From Balanoglossus misakiensis (Eukaryota; Hemichordata): a stretch of 64,000 bases of DNA. Positions 34,601 to 41,351 of the stretch are shown piece by piece; position 1 is the first letter of the stretch; every line of letters begins with the position of its first letter. Below the pieces are notes generated by a model. It saw only the letters and a program-made list of their open reading frames with translations. It did not search any database and had not been told where the DNA came from. The stretch lies in assembly GCA_040954595.2 (NCBI GenBank), contig CM082591.2:4340001-4404000 (forward strand). Reading direction: 5' to 3'. Position numbers and translations under genes: made by a program.

Positions 34601-36620
34601 TCACAATACACCCGTTGCAATTCTCATGTTCACTGCATACCGGAAGTGCGACACATGTATCAGATTTTCATCACTCACCTAGGTAGCAAAAACCTAGTAA
34701 AGGTAGCGAGAATATTTGCTGTAGTAGTCTTTTGGGAGACGAACATCCACCGGGCTGCACAGTGGTCAACGGTTACGCACTTCCAGACAATTGCTGCTTG
34801 TTGTTGTCTGTTGTATCATTTGATTATATATTATGTACATGTACTAGTTACATGTATTTCATTTCAGTACAATGATCTGATTATCTCAATACCCCCTTGC
34901 TTTATTATGGGCTGGAGTCCTTGAAAAGCAATTAATTTGTACTCAAGATCTTCAATGCGATCACTGAATATTTTCTTTCCCAACAGATTATGGGTGCACG
35001 TGACAGGGGCCATCAACAAAGGCGACCAAGTGGAGGCCACAAAAGAGAAGACCATCCTGGAAGAGGCACAGAGACAAGCCACCAGAGAGAGGAAAGCCAA
35101 GCGACAGGAATGGTTGCCTAGGCTCTTCGAACAAGATGTCATCACCGGAGAGTGGATATACAAACATGCTGAGTAAGTTCTGGCACCTGTGCCCCTGTGT
35201 TGTATTAAAGAAGAAACCCGAGTATAAATGCATGCTTTTCACCCATGTTTTCCTACGTGCTGTATTAAAGAAGAAAGACGGGTATAAAAGGATGCTTTGT
35301 ACTGGGTGATCAGTGTACATGGTTGGATTAGACCAAGCATGAGTAGGAAGGGCCAACTTCATGAAAAATAAGTTTTTTGACCTTTTAAAACCAAGGTCAA
35401 AAGACCAGGGATTCAGGGTGCAAAAGGTTAAACTAAAAAGGATTTCAGTGGGCATCTTTCCCATAGAAAAATGATGAGAGTACTGAAAATAAACAACTGG
35501 ATCAAAACAAAGAGTCATGCATACCAAACCATCGTTTTGGAATTTTGATTATGAATCCCAATATTTGTGCTTGCTTTGGGTCATGGAATTTTATAGTTCT
35601 CCTGTCTAGTTTCCTCACCTATTCAGGTACAATATATCAAATTTTTTTATGACATTAGAGAAAGACAGATGCTATTGCATGTTATTTAGTTTTAAGCATT
35701 TTTCTTTCCGCAGTGCAAGACCATGGGACGTGCGCAACGACATCAACCAATACGAGAGCAGCGGCGTCATCCAGACGAAGACGAAACACCGAACGCCCAT
35801 GGTCAGAGCCACCAGCATCATCAGCCTGTCGACCAACGACATCATCGTCGGGCGTCGCGACAGCAAGCTGCACCAGTCCACCCGGCGCAGCAGCCACGCG
35901 CCGCACACCAGGACCTCGTTGAGTCTGCGACCGATCAACGGCGCCATCAGTGGCGAGAGCGAGTGCTCGACGCCAGATCTGGAACACCATTCTGGATCAA
36001 GCGATAACGAAGGTATGTTTTGTCTCTTTTTTGTGAACCAGAATTCTCCTGTTGCAATATTTCAAATCAACGTACTGTTAAAGGTATACGGTCACCTATG
36101 GAAAATTAGCTATAGTTACAATGGTAAATTGTAATCTAGCCAATCAAAGATTTTCAGTGGGTGGCACATCGAAATAAAAAGCGCCAACATATGTTATTTA
36201 GAACATGAAAATGTGCCTTTTCAGCCATATTTAGGGGTATGTAAATTGGAGGCGACCGTGTGTACCTTTAAGTACAGTTCAAAGTACCTGATTGCTGATA
36301 TTTAATGCTGGAAACCTGACATATCATACAGGATCTGAAATTAATTCCAAAAAATTGTCATTATTGCAGACGACCGCTCCAGCAACAAGAGCAGCGGTCT
36401 GAACCGACGCACAACGTCCGACATCTTGCAAGCAATTCGTCCCATCCAGGAGAGCCAACAGCACGCGGCCGAACAGCTGAAGGTGGTCAGTCACCAGCTG
36501 CTGACCATCGCCCGACACCAGGAGGAGGACCAGGCCATGTTGGGACTGCGCAGCAAGGACTGGTTCCTGCTCTGCATTGTGCTGCTGATGCAGGTGCTGC
36601 TCAACTACATGATGAGGTGA
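6854..36620 (+). CDS. OSBPL8: oxysterol-binding protein-related protein, OSBPL5/OSBPL8 type (spliced gene, 21 coding exons)
   Basis: Tail-anchored ER protein. Vertebrate ORP5/ORP8 tether ER to plasma membrane and mitochondria and move phosphatidylserine outward in exchange for PI4P or PI(4,5)P2. The joined exons keep frame at every junction and give 913 residues (human ORP8 889, ORP5 879). Order: disordered N-terminus (1-126); polybasic helix before the PH domain ([16 protein letters not shown], about 129-144); PH domain (about 153-270); very acidic linker (about 322-352); ORD lipid-transfer domain (about 385-765) with the signature EQVSHHPP (His498-His499) and the lid-proximal [13 protein letters not shown]; basic Ser-rich linker; and a C-terminal membrane anchor (about 893-911). 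No FFAT motif is seen, as expected for an ER-anchored ORP. ATG context is GGCATGG. Intron 1 is 16 kb. An alternative first exon is listed. The gene is probably the single pre-duplication orthologue of OSBPL5 and OSBPL8. Confidence 0.92.
7604..7732 (+). CDS. candidate terminal exon of a small unknown gene
   Basis: After an acceptor-like GGTGGTTCAG the frame reads [26 protein letters not shown] and ends FRLLNN then TGA. It has protein-like composition with charged and hydrophobic blocks, unlike the surrounding AT-rich intron. An AATAAA at 7837-7842 follows about 105 bases later. Joining it to the phase-0 donor at 6604 would give a protein of about 100 residues. I do not recognise the family. 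The acceptor has a poor pyrimidine tract, so this may be chance. Confidence 0.22.
8142..8171. repeat. poly-C tract
   Basis: Two runs of about ten C split by CTCCCTG. A simple low-complexity tract in intron 1 of the OSBPL8-like gene. Confidence 0.9.
10376..10417. repeat. (TG)n microsatellite
   Basis: Alternating TG with one TCTCAG interruption. Short frames across it on both strands (10296-10634 minus, 10383-10583 plus) are microsatellite artefacts. Confidence 0.9.
12000..12045. repeat. perfect 46-bp palindrome without spacer
   Basis: The arm at 12000-12022 (TAGTATCTATGCGTATTTTG, then TCC) is followed directly by its exact reverse complement at 12023-12045, centred on CCGG. Outer AGCC (11992-11996 region) and GGCT (12046-12050 region) extend the symmetry after a three-base bulge. 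It matches no repeat family seen elsewhere in the window. Confidence 0.95.
12357..12440. mobile_element. family C miniature inverted-repeat element, left part
   Basis: Begins TTAACCCTTTCACCCCCAT and carries the family's central ACCATAGAATCAATG block; the right end is lost. Compare the complete copies at 15893-15975, 27346-27439 and 48774-48867. Confidence 0.6.
12850..12971. mobile_element. family B miniature inverted-repeat element, right part
   Basis: Contains the family core CTGTGATTGGCTAGATCTCA, the GCCATGGTAACTGTAG block and a right end GGTGACTGTATTCCTTTAA. The left end is degraded. Confidence 0.7.
13503..13562. repeat. poly-C and (AC)n microsatellite
   Basis: A run of C followed by about fifteen AC dinucleotides. 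Simple repeat in intron 1 of the OSBPL8-like gene. Confidence 0.9.
14773..15181. mobile_element. non-autonomous hAT-like element with target-site duplication
   Basis: The left end is CAGTGTTCGAAATTC and the right end, reverse-complemented, is (C)AGTGTACGAAATAA, giving about 14 bp of terminal inverted repeat. GATGATAA occurs just before the left end (14765-14772) and again at the right end (15177-15184), an 8-bp direct repeat as hAT transposases make. Inside are repeated ACCAGTCC/GGACTGGT units. No transposase frame is present. One boundary base is ambiguous because the flank and terminus share a G. Confidence 0.7.
15220..15315. mobile_element. family C element
   Basis: TTAACCTTTCCACCCCTG at the left, a central TTCCCATAGAAAA, and GGACCAAACCATTGTGG followed by TAAAAGGGG at the right. 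The ends are imperfect inverted repeats. Confidence 0.6.
15893..15975. mobile_element. family C element
   Basis: Runs from CAACCCATTCACCACC through the TTTTCTATGGTAAGG block to GGGGGTGAAAGGGTTAA. It is inverted relative to the copy at 15220. Confidence 0.7.
18293..18341. repeat. 16-bp tandem repeat, three copies
   Basis: GACCTTTCACCTTACT occurs three times in direct tandem, preceded by TCTGTCTG-type simple sequence. Confidence 0.85.
18922..19260. mobile_element. family A inverted-repeat element, most complete copy
   Basis: About 340 bp starting TTAAAGGGACATTAGCTGTA. Its right end, reverse-complemented, reads CCATTAACTGTAACTTTT and then TATTTTCAGTATTTT, matching the left end over about 50 bp with few changes. 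Diagnostic internal blocks are GTTGACAAATGAATTCTAGT and CTGGGCATTTCATCATG. No coding capacity. Other copies are at 115-452, 21858-21935, 31752-31860 and 49854-49965. Confidence 0.8.
19431..19481. repeat. inverted repeat, G/C-rich hairpin
   Basis: CCCCCTTTGCCAG and CTGGCAAAGGGGG pair perfectly around a loop of about 22 bases. The following sequence (19540-19610: TTGACAAATTGCTAAGGGG, then TGCCAACATG) reappears near 28527-28590, so this is part of a further dispersed repeat. Confidence 0.7.
19974..20150. mobile_element. family B element, right end degraded
   Basis: TTAAAGATGTACGGTCACTT at the left, then CCATGGCAAATTGAGATCTA, the GCCAATCACAGG core, and AACACTCAAATATGCCATTT. It is in the opposite internal order to the 29247 copy. 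Confidence 0.7.
21858..21940. mobile_element. family A element, left-end fragment
   Basis: TTAAAGGGACATTAGCTGTA through TTCAGTATTTTTGTTCTGTG and ACCAAATGCAACTTC, then breaks into CACCTCGGTAGCAAAAATCT. That second block recurs at 34675-34705 (CACCTAGGTAGCAAAAACCT), so two repeat types abut here. Confidence 0.7.
22431..22674. mobile_element. family E inverted-repeat element, copy 1
   Basis: Left end TTAAAGTGAAGGGGTCGTCG; right end GCGCGACGACCCCCTTCCCT. The body (CAGCCAACCGTAGCGTAGAC, GTCGTGGCGACTGCAGTGGG, TTTGCGCTGGTATGGGAGG) is nearly identical to the reverse complement of 26284-26511. No transposase frame. Confidence 0.85.
22743..22847. repeat. 35-bp tandem repeat, three copies
   Basis: Units start at 22743, 22778 and 22813 (CAGGCAGCCAGAAAGCCTCG and then GTCTATATTCCAGAA). 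Only one or two bases differ between units. Because 35 is not a multiple of three, the repeat reads in three frames and creates overlapping spurious frames (22581-23029). Confidence 0.95.
23081..23194 (+). CDS. OSBPL8: OSBPL8-like coding exon 2
   Basis: A strong polypyrimidine tract of CT repeats and CTCGCAG precedes it; the donor is CCAG|GTAAGA. It is phase 1 on both sides and encodes (V)[14 protein letters not shown] and [17 protein letters not shown]. As a symmetric exon it can be skipped without a frameshift, joining exon 1 or the alternative first exon to exon 3. Confidence 0.75.
23870..23995 (+). promoter_or_regulatory. octamer (POU-type) motif cluster upstream of the alternative first exon
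   Basis: ATGCAAAT occurs at 23873-23880 and 23983-23990, ATGCAAA at 23904-23910 and ATGCTAAT at 23955-23962, all within 118 bases and all on the plus strand, with ATTAAT/TAAT cores between them. POU-domain factors bind ATGCAAAT. The cluster ends 150 bases before the ATG at 24140. Confidence 0.35.
24140..24242 (+). CDS. OSBPL8: OSBPL8-like alternative first coding exon
   Basis: Three in-frame ATGs (24140, 24143, 24146) open [20 protein letters not shown], then [14 protein letters not shown], ending phase 1 at GGCAG|GTAAAC, the same phase as exon 2. It can therefore splice to exon 3 and provide a different N-terminus. No acceptor precedes the ATGs; GGGTTACAG at 24147-24155 could act as one but gives an unlikely peptide. 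Composition is richer in CpG than the surroundings. The first ATG context is ACAATGA, moderate. Confidence 0.55.
24572..24625. mobile_element. family C element, left fragment
   Basis: GTTAACCCTTTCACCACCAC, then GGTCAAAATCCATTGTTTTC. The right half is missing. Confidence 0.6.
25145..25396. repeat. (TCTG/TCTA)n tetranucleotide microsatellite
   Basis: About 250 bases of TCTG and TCTA units with a few slips. It creates open frames in all three plus frames, all spurious. Confidence 0.97.
25397..25558. mobile_element. TA-flanked inverted-repeat element inserted in a microsatellite
   Basis: The left end TACAGTCAAATCTCTCTA and right end GGGGTTTGACTGTA are imperfect inverted repeats; inside are paired GTGGCC and TATAGAGAGG blocks. 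It lies exactly between two tetranucleotide arrays, with TATCTA on the left and TATCTA on the right. Related ends occur at 44454-44634 and 39310-39392. Confidence 0.75.
25559..25740. repeat. (TCTA)n then (TCCA)n tetranucleotide microsatellite
   Basis: Continues the array interrupted by the element at 25397-25558, switching from TCTA to TCCA units near 25652. Confidence 0.97.
26284..26511. mobile_element. family E inverted-repeat element, copy 2 (opposite orientation)
   Basis: TTAAAGGGAAGGGGTCGTCG at the left and CGACGACCCCTTCACTTTAA at the right, both bounded by TTAA, 228 bp. It is an inverted near-copy of 22431-22674; the pair flanks exon 2 and the alternative first exon at a distance of 3.6 kb. 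Confidence 0.88.
27249..27325 (+). CDS. OSBPL8: OSBPL8-like coding exon 3
   Basis: Acceptor CACTTGCAG, donor AGCAAG|GTGAGG. Phase 1 in, phase 0 out. Encodes [17 protein letters not shown] and on to AHRSK (residues 74-99). Confidence 0.75.
27346..27439. mobile_element. family C element
   Basis: CAACCCATCACACCCCCATT at the left and CATGGCGGTGAAAGGGTTAA at the right. It begins only 21 bases after exon 3. Confidence 0.7.
27626..27724. mobile_element. family C element
   Basis: TTAAAGCCCCTTTCATCCCT at the left, ACCATTGGATTCAATGCATG in the centre, and CCAAACCATGGTGGTTAAAG at the right. Confidence 0.65.
28441..28455 (+). CDS. OSBPL8: OSBPL8-like 15-nt microexon (coding exon 4)
   Basis: A long pyrimidine tract ending TTCATTCCAG is followed by TTTTGGGGCTCTCAG and a donor-like GTCAGT. 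The 15 bases encode FWGSQ and are phase 0 on both sides, so inclusion adds five residues between AHRSK and SEGKL without shifting frame. The very strong acceptor with no other nearby donor argues for a real, probably alternatively spliced, microexon. Confidence 0.55.
28704..28769 (+). CDS. OSBPL8: OSBPL8-like coding exon 5
   Basis: Acceptor TTTATCTCACAG, donor AAAG|GTAAGG, phase 0 both sides. Encodes [20 protein letters not shown], then LK, matching the vertebrate ORP8 block ending in KKESLK. Confidence 0.9.
28836..28886. mobile_element. family D element, right-end fragment
   Basis: GATATCGCGAAAATGTCCTG, then TCGCGAAAATTTCCCGTTTT and ACAGTA. The same terminus occurs at 45368-45427, 50157-50194 and 52898-53071. 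Confidence 0.7.
28995..29096 (+). CDS. OSBPL8: OSBPL8-like coding exon 6
   Basis: Phase 0 both sides. Encodes [20 protein letters not shown], then [14 protein letters not shown]: the polybasic segment and start of the PH domain, strongly conserved with ORP5/ORP8. Confidence 0.95.
29247..29440. mobile_element. family B inverted-repeat element, complete
   Basis: TTAAAGGTATACAGTCACTT at the left and AGGTGACCGTATACCTTTAA at the right, 194 bp. It contains CTGTGATTGGCTAGATCTCA and CCATGGTAACTATAGCTAAT. TTAA at both ends points to a piggyBac-type target site. Confidence 0.88.
30199..30279 (+). CDS. OSBPL8: OSBPL8-like coding exon 7
   Basis: Acceptor TTCTTACAATAG, donor AAAG|GTGAGA, phase 0 both sides. 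Encodes [20 protein letters not shown], then LIYKSSK, PH domain strands 1-3. Confidence 0.95.
30407..30529 (+). CDS. OSBPL8: OSBPL8-like coding exon 8
   Basis: Acceptor CCACACGCAG, donor AAGG|GTAAGT, phase 0 both sides. Encodes [20 protein letters not shown] through [17 protein letters not shown] domain. Confidence 0.95.
30896..31175 (+). CDS. OSBPL8: OSBPL8-like coding exon 9
   Basis: A T15 tract and TTCCAG precede it; phase 1 out at CAAG|GTATTT. Encodes [20 protein letters not shown] and [16 protein letters not shown] (C-terminal helix of the PH domain) and ends [12 protein letters not shown]. Confidence 0.95.
31449..31462 (+). promoter_or_regulatory. CTCF-like core motif in an intron
   Basis: CACTAGAGGGCGCT fits the CTCF core consensus at nearly every position. 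It lies in the short intron before exon 10. A single motif is weak evidence of binding. Confidence 0.25.
31536..31696 (+). CDS. OSBPL8: OSBPL8-like coding exon 10 (acidic linker)
   Basis: Acceptor CCAATTTCAG, donor GGGCAG|GTAAAA. Encodes a strongly acidic stretch ([20 protein letters not shown]) and then [14 protein letters not shown], matching the TTYTEQSHEELGE region of ORP8. Confidence 0.95.
31752..31860. mobile_element. family A element, right-end fragment
   Basis: Contains AATACTGAAAACACAGGGAA and AAGTTACAGTTAACAGAGCT, the family's right terminus, abutting the acceptor region of exon 11. Confidence 0.7.
31895..32073 (+). CDS. OSBPL8: OSBPL8-like coding exon 11
   Basis: Phase 0 in, 2 out. 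Encodes [20 protein letters not shown] and [20 protein letters not shown], the start of the ORD lipid-transfer domain including the lid region. Confidence 0.96.
32331..32412 (+). CDS. OSBPL8: OSBPL8-like coding exon 12
   Basis: Acceptor GTTCACACAG, donor AAAG|GTAACG. Encodes [20 protein letters not shown], then GFYKKPK. Confidence 0.95.
32539..32637 (+). CDS. OSBPL8: OSBPL8-like coding exon 13
   Basis: Phase 0 both sides. Encodes [20 protein letters not shown] and ends KTFYVAEQ, the first half of the oxysterol-binding-protein signature. Confidence 0.96.
32880..33075 (+). CDS. OSBPL8: OSBPL8-like coding exon 14 (OSBP signature)
   Basis: Begins [20 protein letters not shown], completing EQVSHHPP. 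The His pair coordinates the phosphoinositide headgroup in ORPs. Ends MPYAYCK in phase 1. Confidence 0.96.
33098..33293. mobile_element. family B inverted-repeat element, complete
   Basis: TTAAAGGTATACAGACAACT at the left and AGGTGACTGTATACCTTTTA at the right; very similar to 29247-29440 throughout. It starts 22 bases after exon 14. Confidence 0.88.
33297..33480 (+). mobile_element. tRNA-derived SINE
   Basis: Starts GGCATTGTGACCTGGTGGTC with an A-box-like segment, followed by TTGTGGGTTTGATTCCC, a good RNA polymerase III B box (GGTTTGATTCC). The body carries a conserved SINE central motif, GTTGTGCCCTTGAGCAAGCA. It is not a functional tRNA: the head cannot fold fully and no anticodon arm is intact. 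It sits directly against the family B element, suggesting nested insertion. Confidence 0.7.
33557..33654 (+). CDS. OSBPL8: OSBPL8-like coding exon 15
   Basis: Encodes [20 protein letters not shown] and [12 protein letters not shown]. Phase 1 in, 0 out (CTGAAA|GTAAGA). Confidence 0.96.
33871..33960 (+). CDS. OSBPL8: OSBPL8-like coding exon 16
   Basis: Acceptor CCTCCAATAG, donor TGG|GTGAGT. Encodes [20 protein letters not shown], then [10 protein letters not shown]. Confidence 0.96.
34086..34121 (+). CDS. OSBPL8: OSBPL8-like coding exon 17 (36 nt)
   Basis: Encodes only [12 protein letters not shown] between TTCTTTACAG and GTGAGT. Phase 0 both sides. It matches WDSEVFITDKKT of ORP8. Confidence 0.93.
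34374..34474 (+). CDS. OSBPL8: OSBPL8-like coding exon 18
   Basis: Acceptor GTCCCGTGCAG. Encodes [20 protein letters not shown] through EMGEFESQ; phase 2 out at AGAA|GTGAGT. Confidence 0.94.
34987..35172 (+). CDS. OSBPL8: OSBPL8-like coding exon 19
   Basis: Encodes [38 protein letters not shown] and [16 protein letters not shown]. Phase 2 in and out. The EEAQRQ(A/R)AR helix is conserved in ORP5/8. Confidence 0.96.
35197..35303. repeat. 60-bp tandem duplication, about 1.8 copies
   Basis: TGTATTAAAGAAGAAA begins at 35201 and again at 35261, followed in each copy by GTATAAA and GATGCTTT/CATGCTTT. It lies immediately after exon 19. Confidence 0.8.
35714..36012 (+). CDS. OSBPL8: OSBPL8-like coding exon 20
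   Basis: Completes Asp across the junction, then [20 protein letters not shown] and [10 protein letters not shown] (end of the ORD), followed by a Ser/Arg-rich linker. The region is GC-rich, giving long antisense frames that are not genes. Confidence 0.95.
36078..36271. mobile_element. family B inverted-repeat element, complete
   Basis: TTAAAGGTATACGGTCACCT at the left and GGCGACCGTGTGTACCTTTAA at the right (first 20 shown suffice to match); 194 bp. Its internal order is inverted relative to 29247-29440. Confidence 0.88.
36370..36620 (+). CDS. OSBPL8: OSBPL8-like coding exon 21 with stop (ER membrane anchor)
   Basis: Acceptor TTATTGCAG. Encodes a basic linker, an amphipathic helix ([20 protein letters not shown]) and a final hydrophobic anchor, [19 protein letters not shown], then TGA at 36618-36620. 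The tail anchor matches ORP5 (SWFLLC) and ORP8. Confidence 0.95.
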
Positions 36621-39600
36621 ACGCACACGGGGCTCGCGCGGAGGGTAACGTCAAAATGTGAGGGCACTTTTCGTGCCTTTTACGCCAATACAAAATCGTG
36701 TGAAGGTGCTCTGAGGCGAGATTTTATCGATTTGGAAGTCAAGCAATACTGGTAGAAAAGTGAAAATCCCCCCAAAATTGTAGAGTGGTTGTTTCCATGT
36801 TGAGACAACTGTACACCAGCTCATTGTAGTCTGCAGTCTTTTGACACTGGTTTTATAGCAGGTAAATACTGAATGCAGGGGGGTTGATAATGAAAGGTCA
36901 ATATTGATAGGGATGGGTGATAACAGTCCATAATGTACATAGTGTTGTTATTGAAGTTTCATATTGTTGGAGACGCACTCAGAGGTATAGGGTTGATCCA
37001 AAGTTTGGTTGTAAAGGGGTAAGCACATTAGTCATAGGGGTGGGGGGATAAGAATTGTTGGTGTGTGTTGGAACTCGTGAATTTTTGTAAATATCAAAGG
37101 ATAGAAAGGATTTTTAGGTTCCCCCTTAAAAAGATAAATTGTTTATGTGAAACCGTTGTATACTAGCATTGGACCCTTTCCCCACAATAGTTGTTTCTAA
37201 TCCTTAATTGATTTAGCCAGGGTGGATGAGTCCATAAACAAGAAATAGGTAGGTAAGGGGGTCATTGTTATTTTCTACAGTTCCCATTAGAGTTGATGAC
37301 TGGTTTCTGAACCTGAATTCGAATGCATTTGTACTAGCTGACAGTACTATCAGTGAAGCGAGAAAAGATTTCTGACCTGTCCACACTGCAGTGTGAGACT
37401 CAGATTATTTCTACCAGATTTCACTTTCAGCAGGTCATAGGATTTAACCCAGATAGTGAGTGAGAGAGAAGACTACCTCCTTGTGTTCTACCCCCCCCCC
37501 CCTCTCTCTTCCCATCAGCCCAGCCCTCATCTGCCCCCATAAAGCCCTCTATGTGCTCCATCCAACTTTTGACTGGTCAAACATAAACCAAGTTTCCATT
37601 TATGAGACTCATATCAGACACAAACATAACACAGCCCACTATATAACAAGATGATAAAAATCATAGTCTCCCATCATCCAATACCTTCCATGGGTTTTCC
37701 CTCTCGTTTTTTGCTACAACATTAAACGCCCCATCCTCCACAGCCCACACACCTGTTTGAATAGTGGAACAGTCCAATTACTCATGTAGGATTGCCCCAT
37801 TGTGCTAGAAACAGGGGTGTCTGGGTGTATCAGAGTACATCAACCCAGTCAAAAAGTAGTGGCAATTTCAGACAGTGTGTTTTAGACATTGTATTTTAAG
37901 CCCATCAGAAATGTTGCTTACACTTTTAGACATGCAATGCTTTACGGAATTTTGTAGACGGAACTTATTACCAATTTATTTTTTCGGTCGGGACAATATA
38001 TATTATGAAAAAAAAAACCTACAATAGAATCTATTGACTTGTGAAAAGAATATTTTGTCAGATATTAAAAGTTCTTGTTCTCAATGAGAGTCTTTGAACA
38101 AAAATAGAGTTTATATGCCTACAATTGCCTGTCGTAATAATCTTTTTGAACCCTGACCCTTGCTGACCTTTGACATGTGAGCATTTTGCCTATGATCAGG
38201 GTTCCAGGGTAATATTGAAAATTAAATGGGTTATTCTATAAATTGAAAATTGATTAGCATCTCATACATAGATTAGCGTAAAATTTACCTGAATTTGATC
38301 TAAATTAGCATAAAATGCATGATTGATATAAATTAACTTTTTGCATCATTATGAAAATTCTTCATAGCAATTGAGTTTCCATGTGCAGTTTCTTCAAACT
38401 GCTTTCCTAAAATATAAGCGTGAGTTTCACTTATTTATGACTCGCTTTTTGGTATTTCAAAGGTTTGCCAAGTTCACTGCCAGCAACGACTTGCTGAAAT
38501 TTATTGTGTTTGTTGCCAAATATTCTTTTAATAGAAACAAACTCCTAGTTTAGATTTTGCGTGGAAAAAAATTCAAGTGCATTGAAAAAATGGTGAAATA
38601 TTAATTATGCCTTTTAATAGCAGGGTTTGACGGAACGTGCAGTATGCTAAAAATTTCACTGATTTTTCGTTTGATATCACGGAATGTTTTTAAAACCAAT
38701 TTGCTTGTTTTGACCATGCAAATAATACTTTGCATTCAGGCAAGTTAGAAACAACATGAAACAATTTTCCTATTCGAGACAAAACTGCTGTGTCGCACAA
38801 TGACAGGGTCGCTCTGAATACTGTATGCAAATTGCTACAAAAACATATACTTGAAACAAAAACAGTATTTTATATTGGTAACTTGAATTAGCAAAATTTT
38901 CTTAGTTGTTACTACAAAGTAATTTGTAGCGAGGTAGAACATTTTTCTTTTGGGAGAGACCTTCCCTTGCTCTACTAAAATATCCTTTGCCAACTGATTT
39001 TTCGTTCAGTTTAATATTAGTTTCTTTAGTCTACCAAAACTCGTGGTACAACTTATATTATTAATCTTATTTTAATAATTCAACAATAGATAATATAAAT
39101 ATTTATTTATATCAGTTGACTTCAAAGTGATAGAGTCCTATATTTTATGAAATGTGGCAAATTATTGGGTTATTTTTGAGAACTGTTTGTGGTGTCGTTT
39201 TTAGCAAAGGTGATGGTTGAGAAGATTCATTTTATTTGTTTGATTGACGAGTAGCAGTGATGTGGTCTGTTCATTTTGGATGGGTGGATTTAACTGAGCA
39301 GAAAATGACAGTTTAACCTTATAGGGGACCTGCTAGACTAGCTCGTGTCAACTTAAGGGGGCTAGCTGGACTAAACAGGTTTGACTGTACAAGTCTTGGG
39401 CAAATAAGAAATCTAAACAAACTTGTGCATTGTGCTATGTCTCTGTTCTCGCCTTCTTCATCATCTGTGCTAAATACTGAACTGGAAAACTGTCAAAGTT
39501 TGGTTTGGTGCTAATATTTGAAGTAAGTTATACAGAATTTTGTCATTTGCATTACCTCTAATTACATGAATTATAAAAAAATATATGAGTAGTTATTTGT

Positions 39601-40400
39601 ATTGTATTATTTCATCAGCATTGCATTTTTTGGATGCCACTATTTTAATTCAGGTAGGACAGGTATATGTATGTGGGTGCATATTTTTTTGACATTTTAA
39701 TTAATTGTTGATTGTGAGCAGTTGAGTAGTGCAAGTTTTGTGACATGGCAGGTTGAATGCCAAACAGATGGTGCCACCCCTGTTGGTTAATGGACTAGCC
39801 CAACTTCAGCATTAGGTAGGGCAAGTCCAATGTTGTACAGGTCACTTTCAGGGGTGGTTGGTGTGTATTTGTTATACTGTCAACACTGAGGGGCATTTTC
39901 CAGTTATTGTAGCTGGGTTAGCTATTGTACAGTCAGTGGTCTAACCTCATCAATTTTCAGGACCTGTGTGCAGTATGTAGGGTTTTCAGAGGTGTAAATA
40001 AATCGTTTGTGTGTATTATTCATGTCAAAGTGCAAAAAACAACTACAACCCAACAACTTGTATTTGTTGGAACAACTCAAAGCTTTACCTTCAATAATAA
40101 GCCACACAAACAAAAACAAAATATTTTCCATCATGACCACTTGGGGGCGCTTTACCATGAAAACGTGGCTTAGTTATAGTTTTTTTTTTGAGAATGACTT
40201 TAAAACAAATTCTTGATTTTATCTCATTATATATCTTGTATATGATTAGATGACGTATAAAAATGTGTATTTTCAAAAGTGGTGCATTCATTTTCCCGAA
40301 TTAATTTTGTGGATTTACCAGATTAGAGAAGTATTCGTTATGTACATTCATAATTCACCAGTTTTAATTGTCAGACTGTAAAACATATCAATAAAAAACA
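36621..40400 (+). other. probable long 3' UTR and flank of the OSBPL8-like gene
   Basis: T-rich sequence without coding potential. AATAAA hexamers occur at 39997-40002 and 40390-40395, so the 3' UTR may be 3.4-3.8 kb, though a nearer non-consensus site is possible. It contains a poly-C tract (37490-37502) and an inverted-repeat fragment near 39310-39392. Confidence 0.45.
39310..39392. mobile_element. family F element, right-end fragment
   Basis: AGCTGGACTAAACAGGTTTG and ACTGTA match the termini of 44454-44634 and 25397-25558. Confidence 0.5.
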
Positions 40401-40699
40401 GTTGTTCTTTTTCCAACTTCTTTGACTTGTTGATAGATTGGGTGTCTTCTGAGTGTGTGGATGCTGAGATTGTTGAGAAACAGTATGTAACAGGTCATCC
40501 AGCCTCGTAGACCGCTCAGCAAAGGGGTCCCATCCAACATCAAGACTTACGAAAGAAACGGCAACATTATTAGTGCCTAGTATAGTAGCTCCTATTCATG
40601 CAATGGAAATTAAACAATTTCACAATATTATATGACATTCTTCATTTAACCTCTCACTGAAACATGCTGTTTTATTCACTCATTGATTTATATCTAAAT

Positions 40700-40860
40700 C
40701 AAAATCTCTCAAATCTTGTGAGACCTATAGACATGGACCCCAACTCACTATGATCATAGGGTGGTGAGTTCAAGACCTGGACATGGCTGTGCACTTTTCT
40801 TCTCATTGCTTGTTCTTGATAAGTGATGGGTACCATCTCACAGACCCTTTTTACCCAACC
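40700..40860 (+). repeat. possible degenerate tRNA-headed SINE
   Basis: GGGTGGTGAGTTCAAGACCT resembles a pol III B box (GAGTTCAAGACC), followed by GGACATGGCTGTGCAC as in SINE heads. It is weakly similar in layout to the SINE at 33297. Function is not inferred. Confidence 0.3.
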
Positions 40861-41154
40861 ACTTGAAGCCGCACACATTACAATCAGTGAAAGGGCTTTT
40901 TGACTTTTCCTGTAAAGGTCTATATATAAAATGTGTTCTTCTTGGAGGTAAAACACACACTTTGACAACAACACGTCCATTGAGTCTAATTCTTCGGCGC
41001 AATAGCAGCCCTGACCAACGTACAGTAACCATGGCAACAAGATTAGAAAGTGATTTCGGCTGAAAGCGCCCTCACTTGACCTCACATGACCCCTGACCTC
41101 ACCCTCATGAAAGTTTATTTTTTATCACCGACCTAGGTAGTCTGTTTATTTACT

Positions 41155-41307
41155 TCAAACATGGCCGCCGTCGTCTGTGACGGTGAAGGCGTCGCTGTCA
41201 CTATGCCAATTTAATTTTTTTTTCTCACGAAGACCCCAGCGCACTCATGAAGCCATGAAGAATTCTCGTCCATGGAAGTCAGAAGGGTTTCTTGAGATTG
41301 AGAGATA
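41155..41307 (+). promoter_or_regulatory. 5' leader/promoter of BLTP3 copy 1 with an upstream ORF
   Basis: CAAACATGGCCGCC at 41157-41170 opens a 17-codon frame (MAAVVCDGEGVAVTMPI, stop at 41212-41214) ahead of the main start at 41308. AACATGGCCGCC resembles the YY1-type initiator found at starts of housekeeping genes. If transcription begins upstream of it, this would be an upstream ORF able to dampen translation. Confidence 0.4.
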
Positions 41308-41351
41308 ATGGCGTCGCTTATAAAGAACCAAATTGTAAAACATTTGAGCAA
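41308..41351 (+). CDS. UHRF1BP1L: BLTP3 copy 1 coding exon 1
   Basis: Encodes MASLIKNQIVKHLS and two bases of the next Lys codon (phase 2), donor AGCAA|GTGAGT. Vertebrate proteins start MAGIIKKQILKHLSR, so the length and split are conserved. Confidence 0.92.

Noticed and set aside
34988-35527. Minus-strand frame of 179 codons
   Set aside because: Antisense to OSBPL8-like exon 19 and its intron; no recognisable domain.
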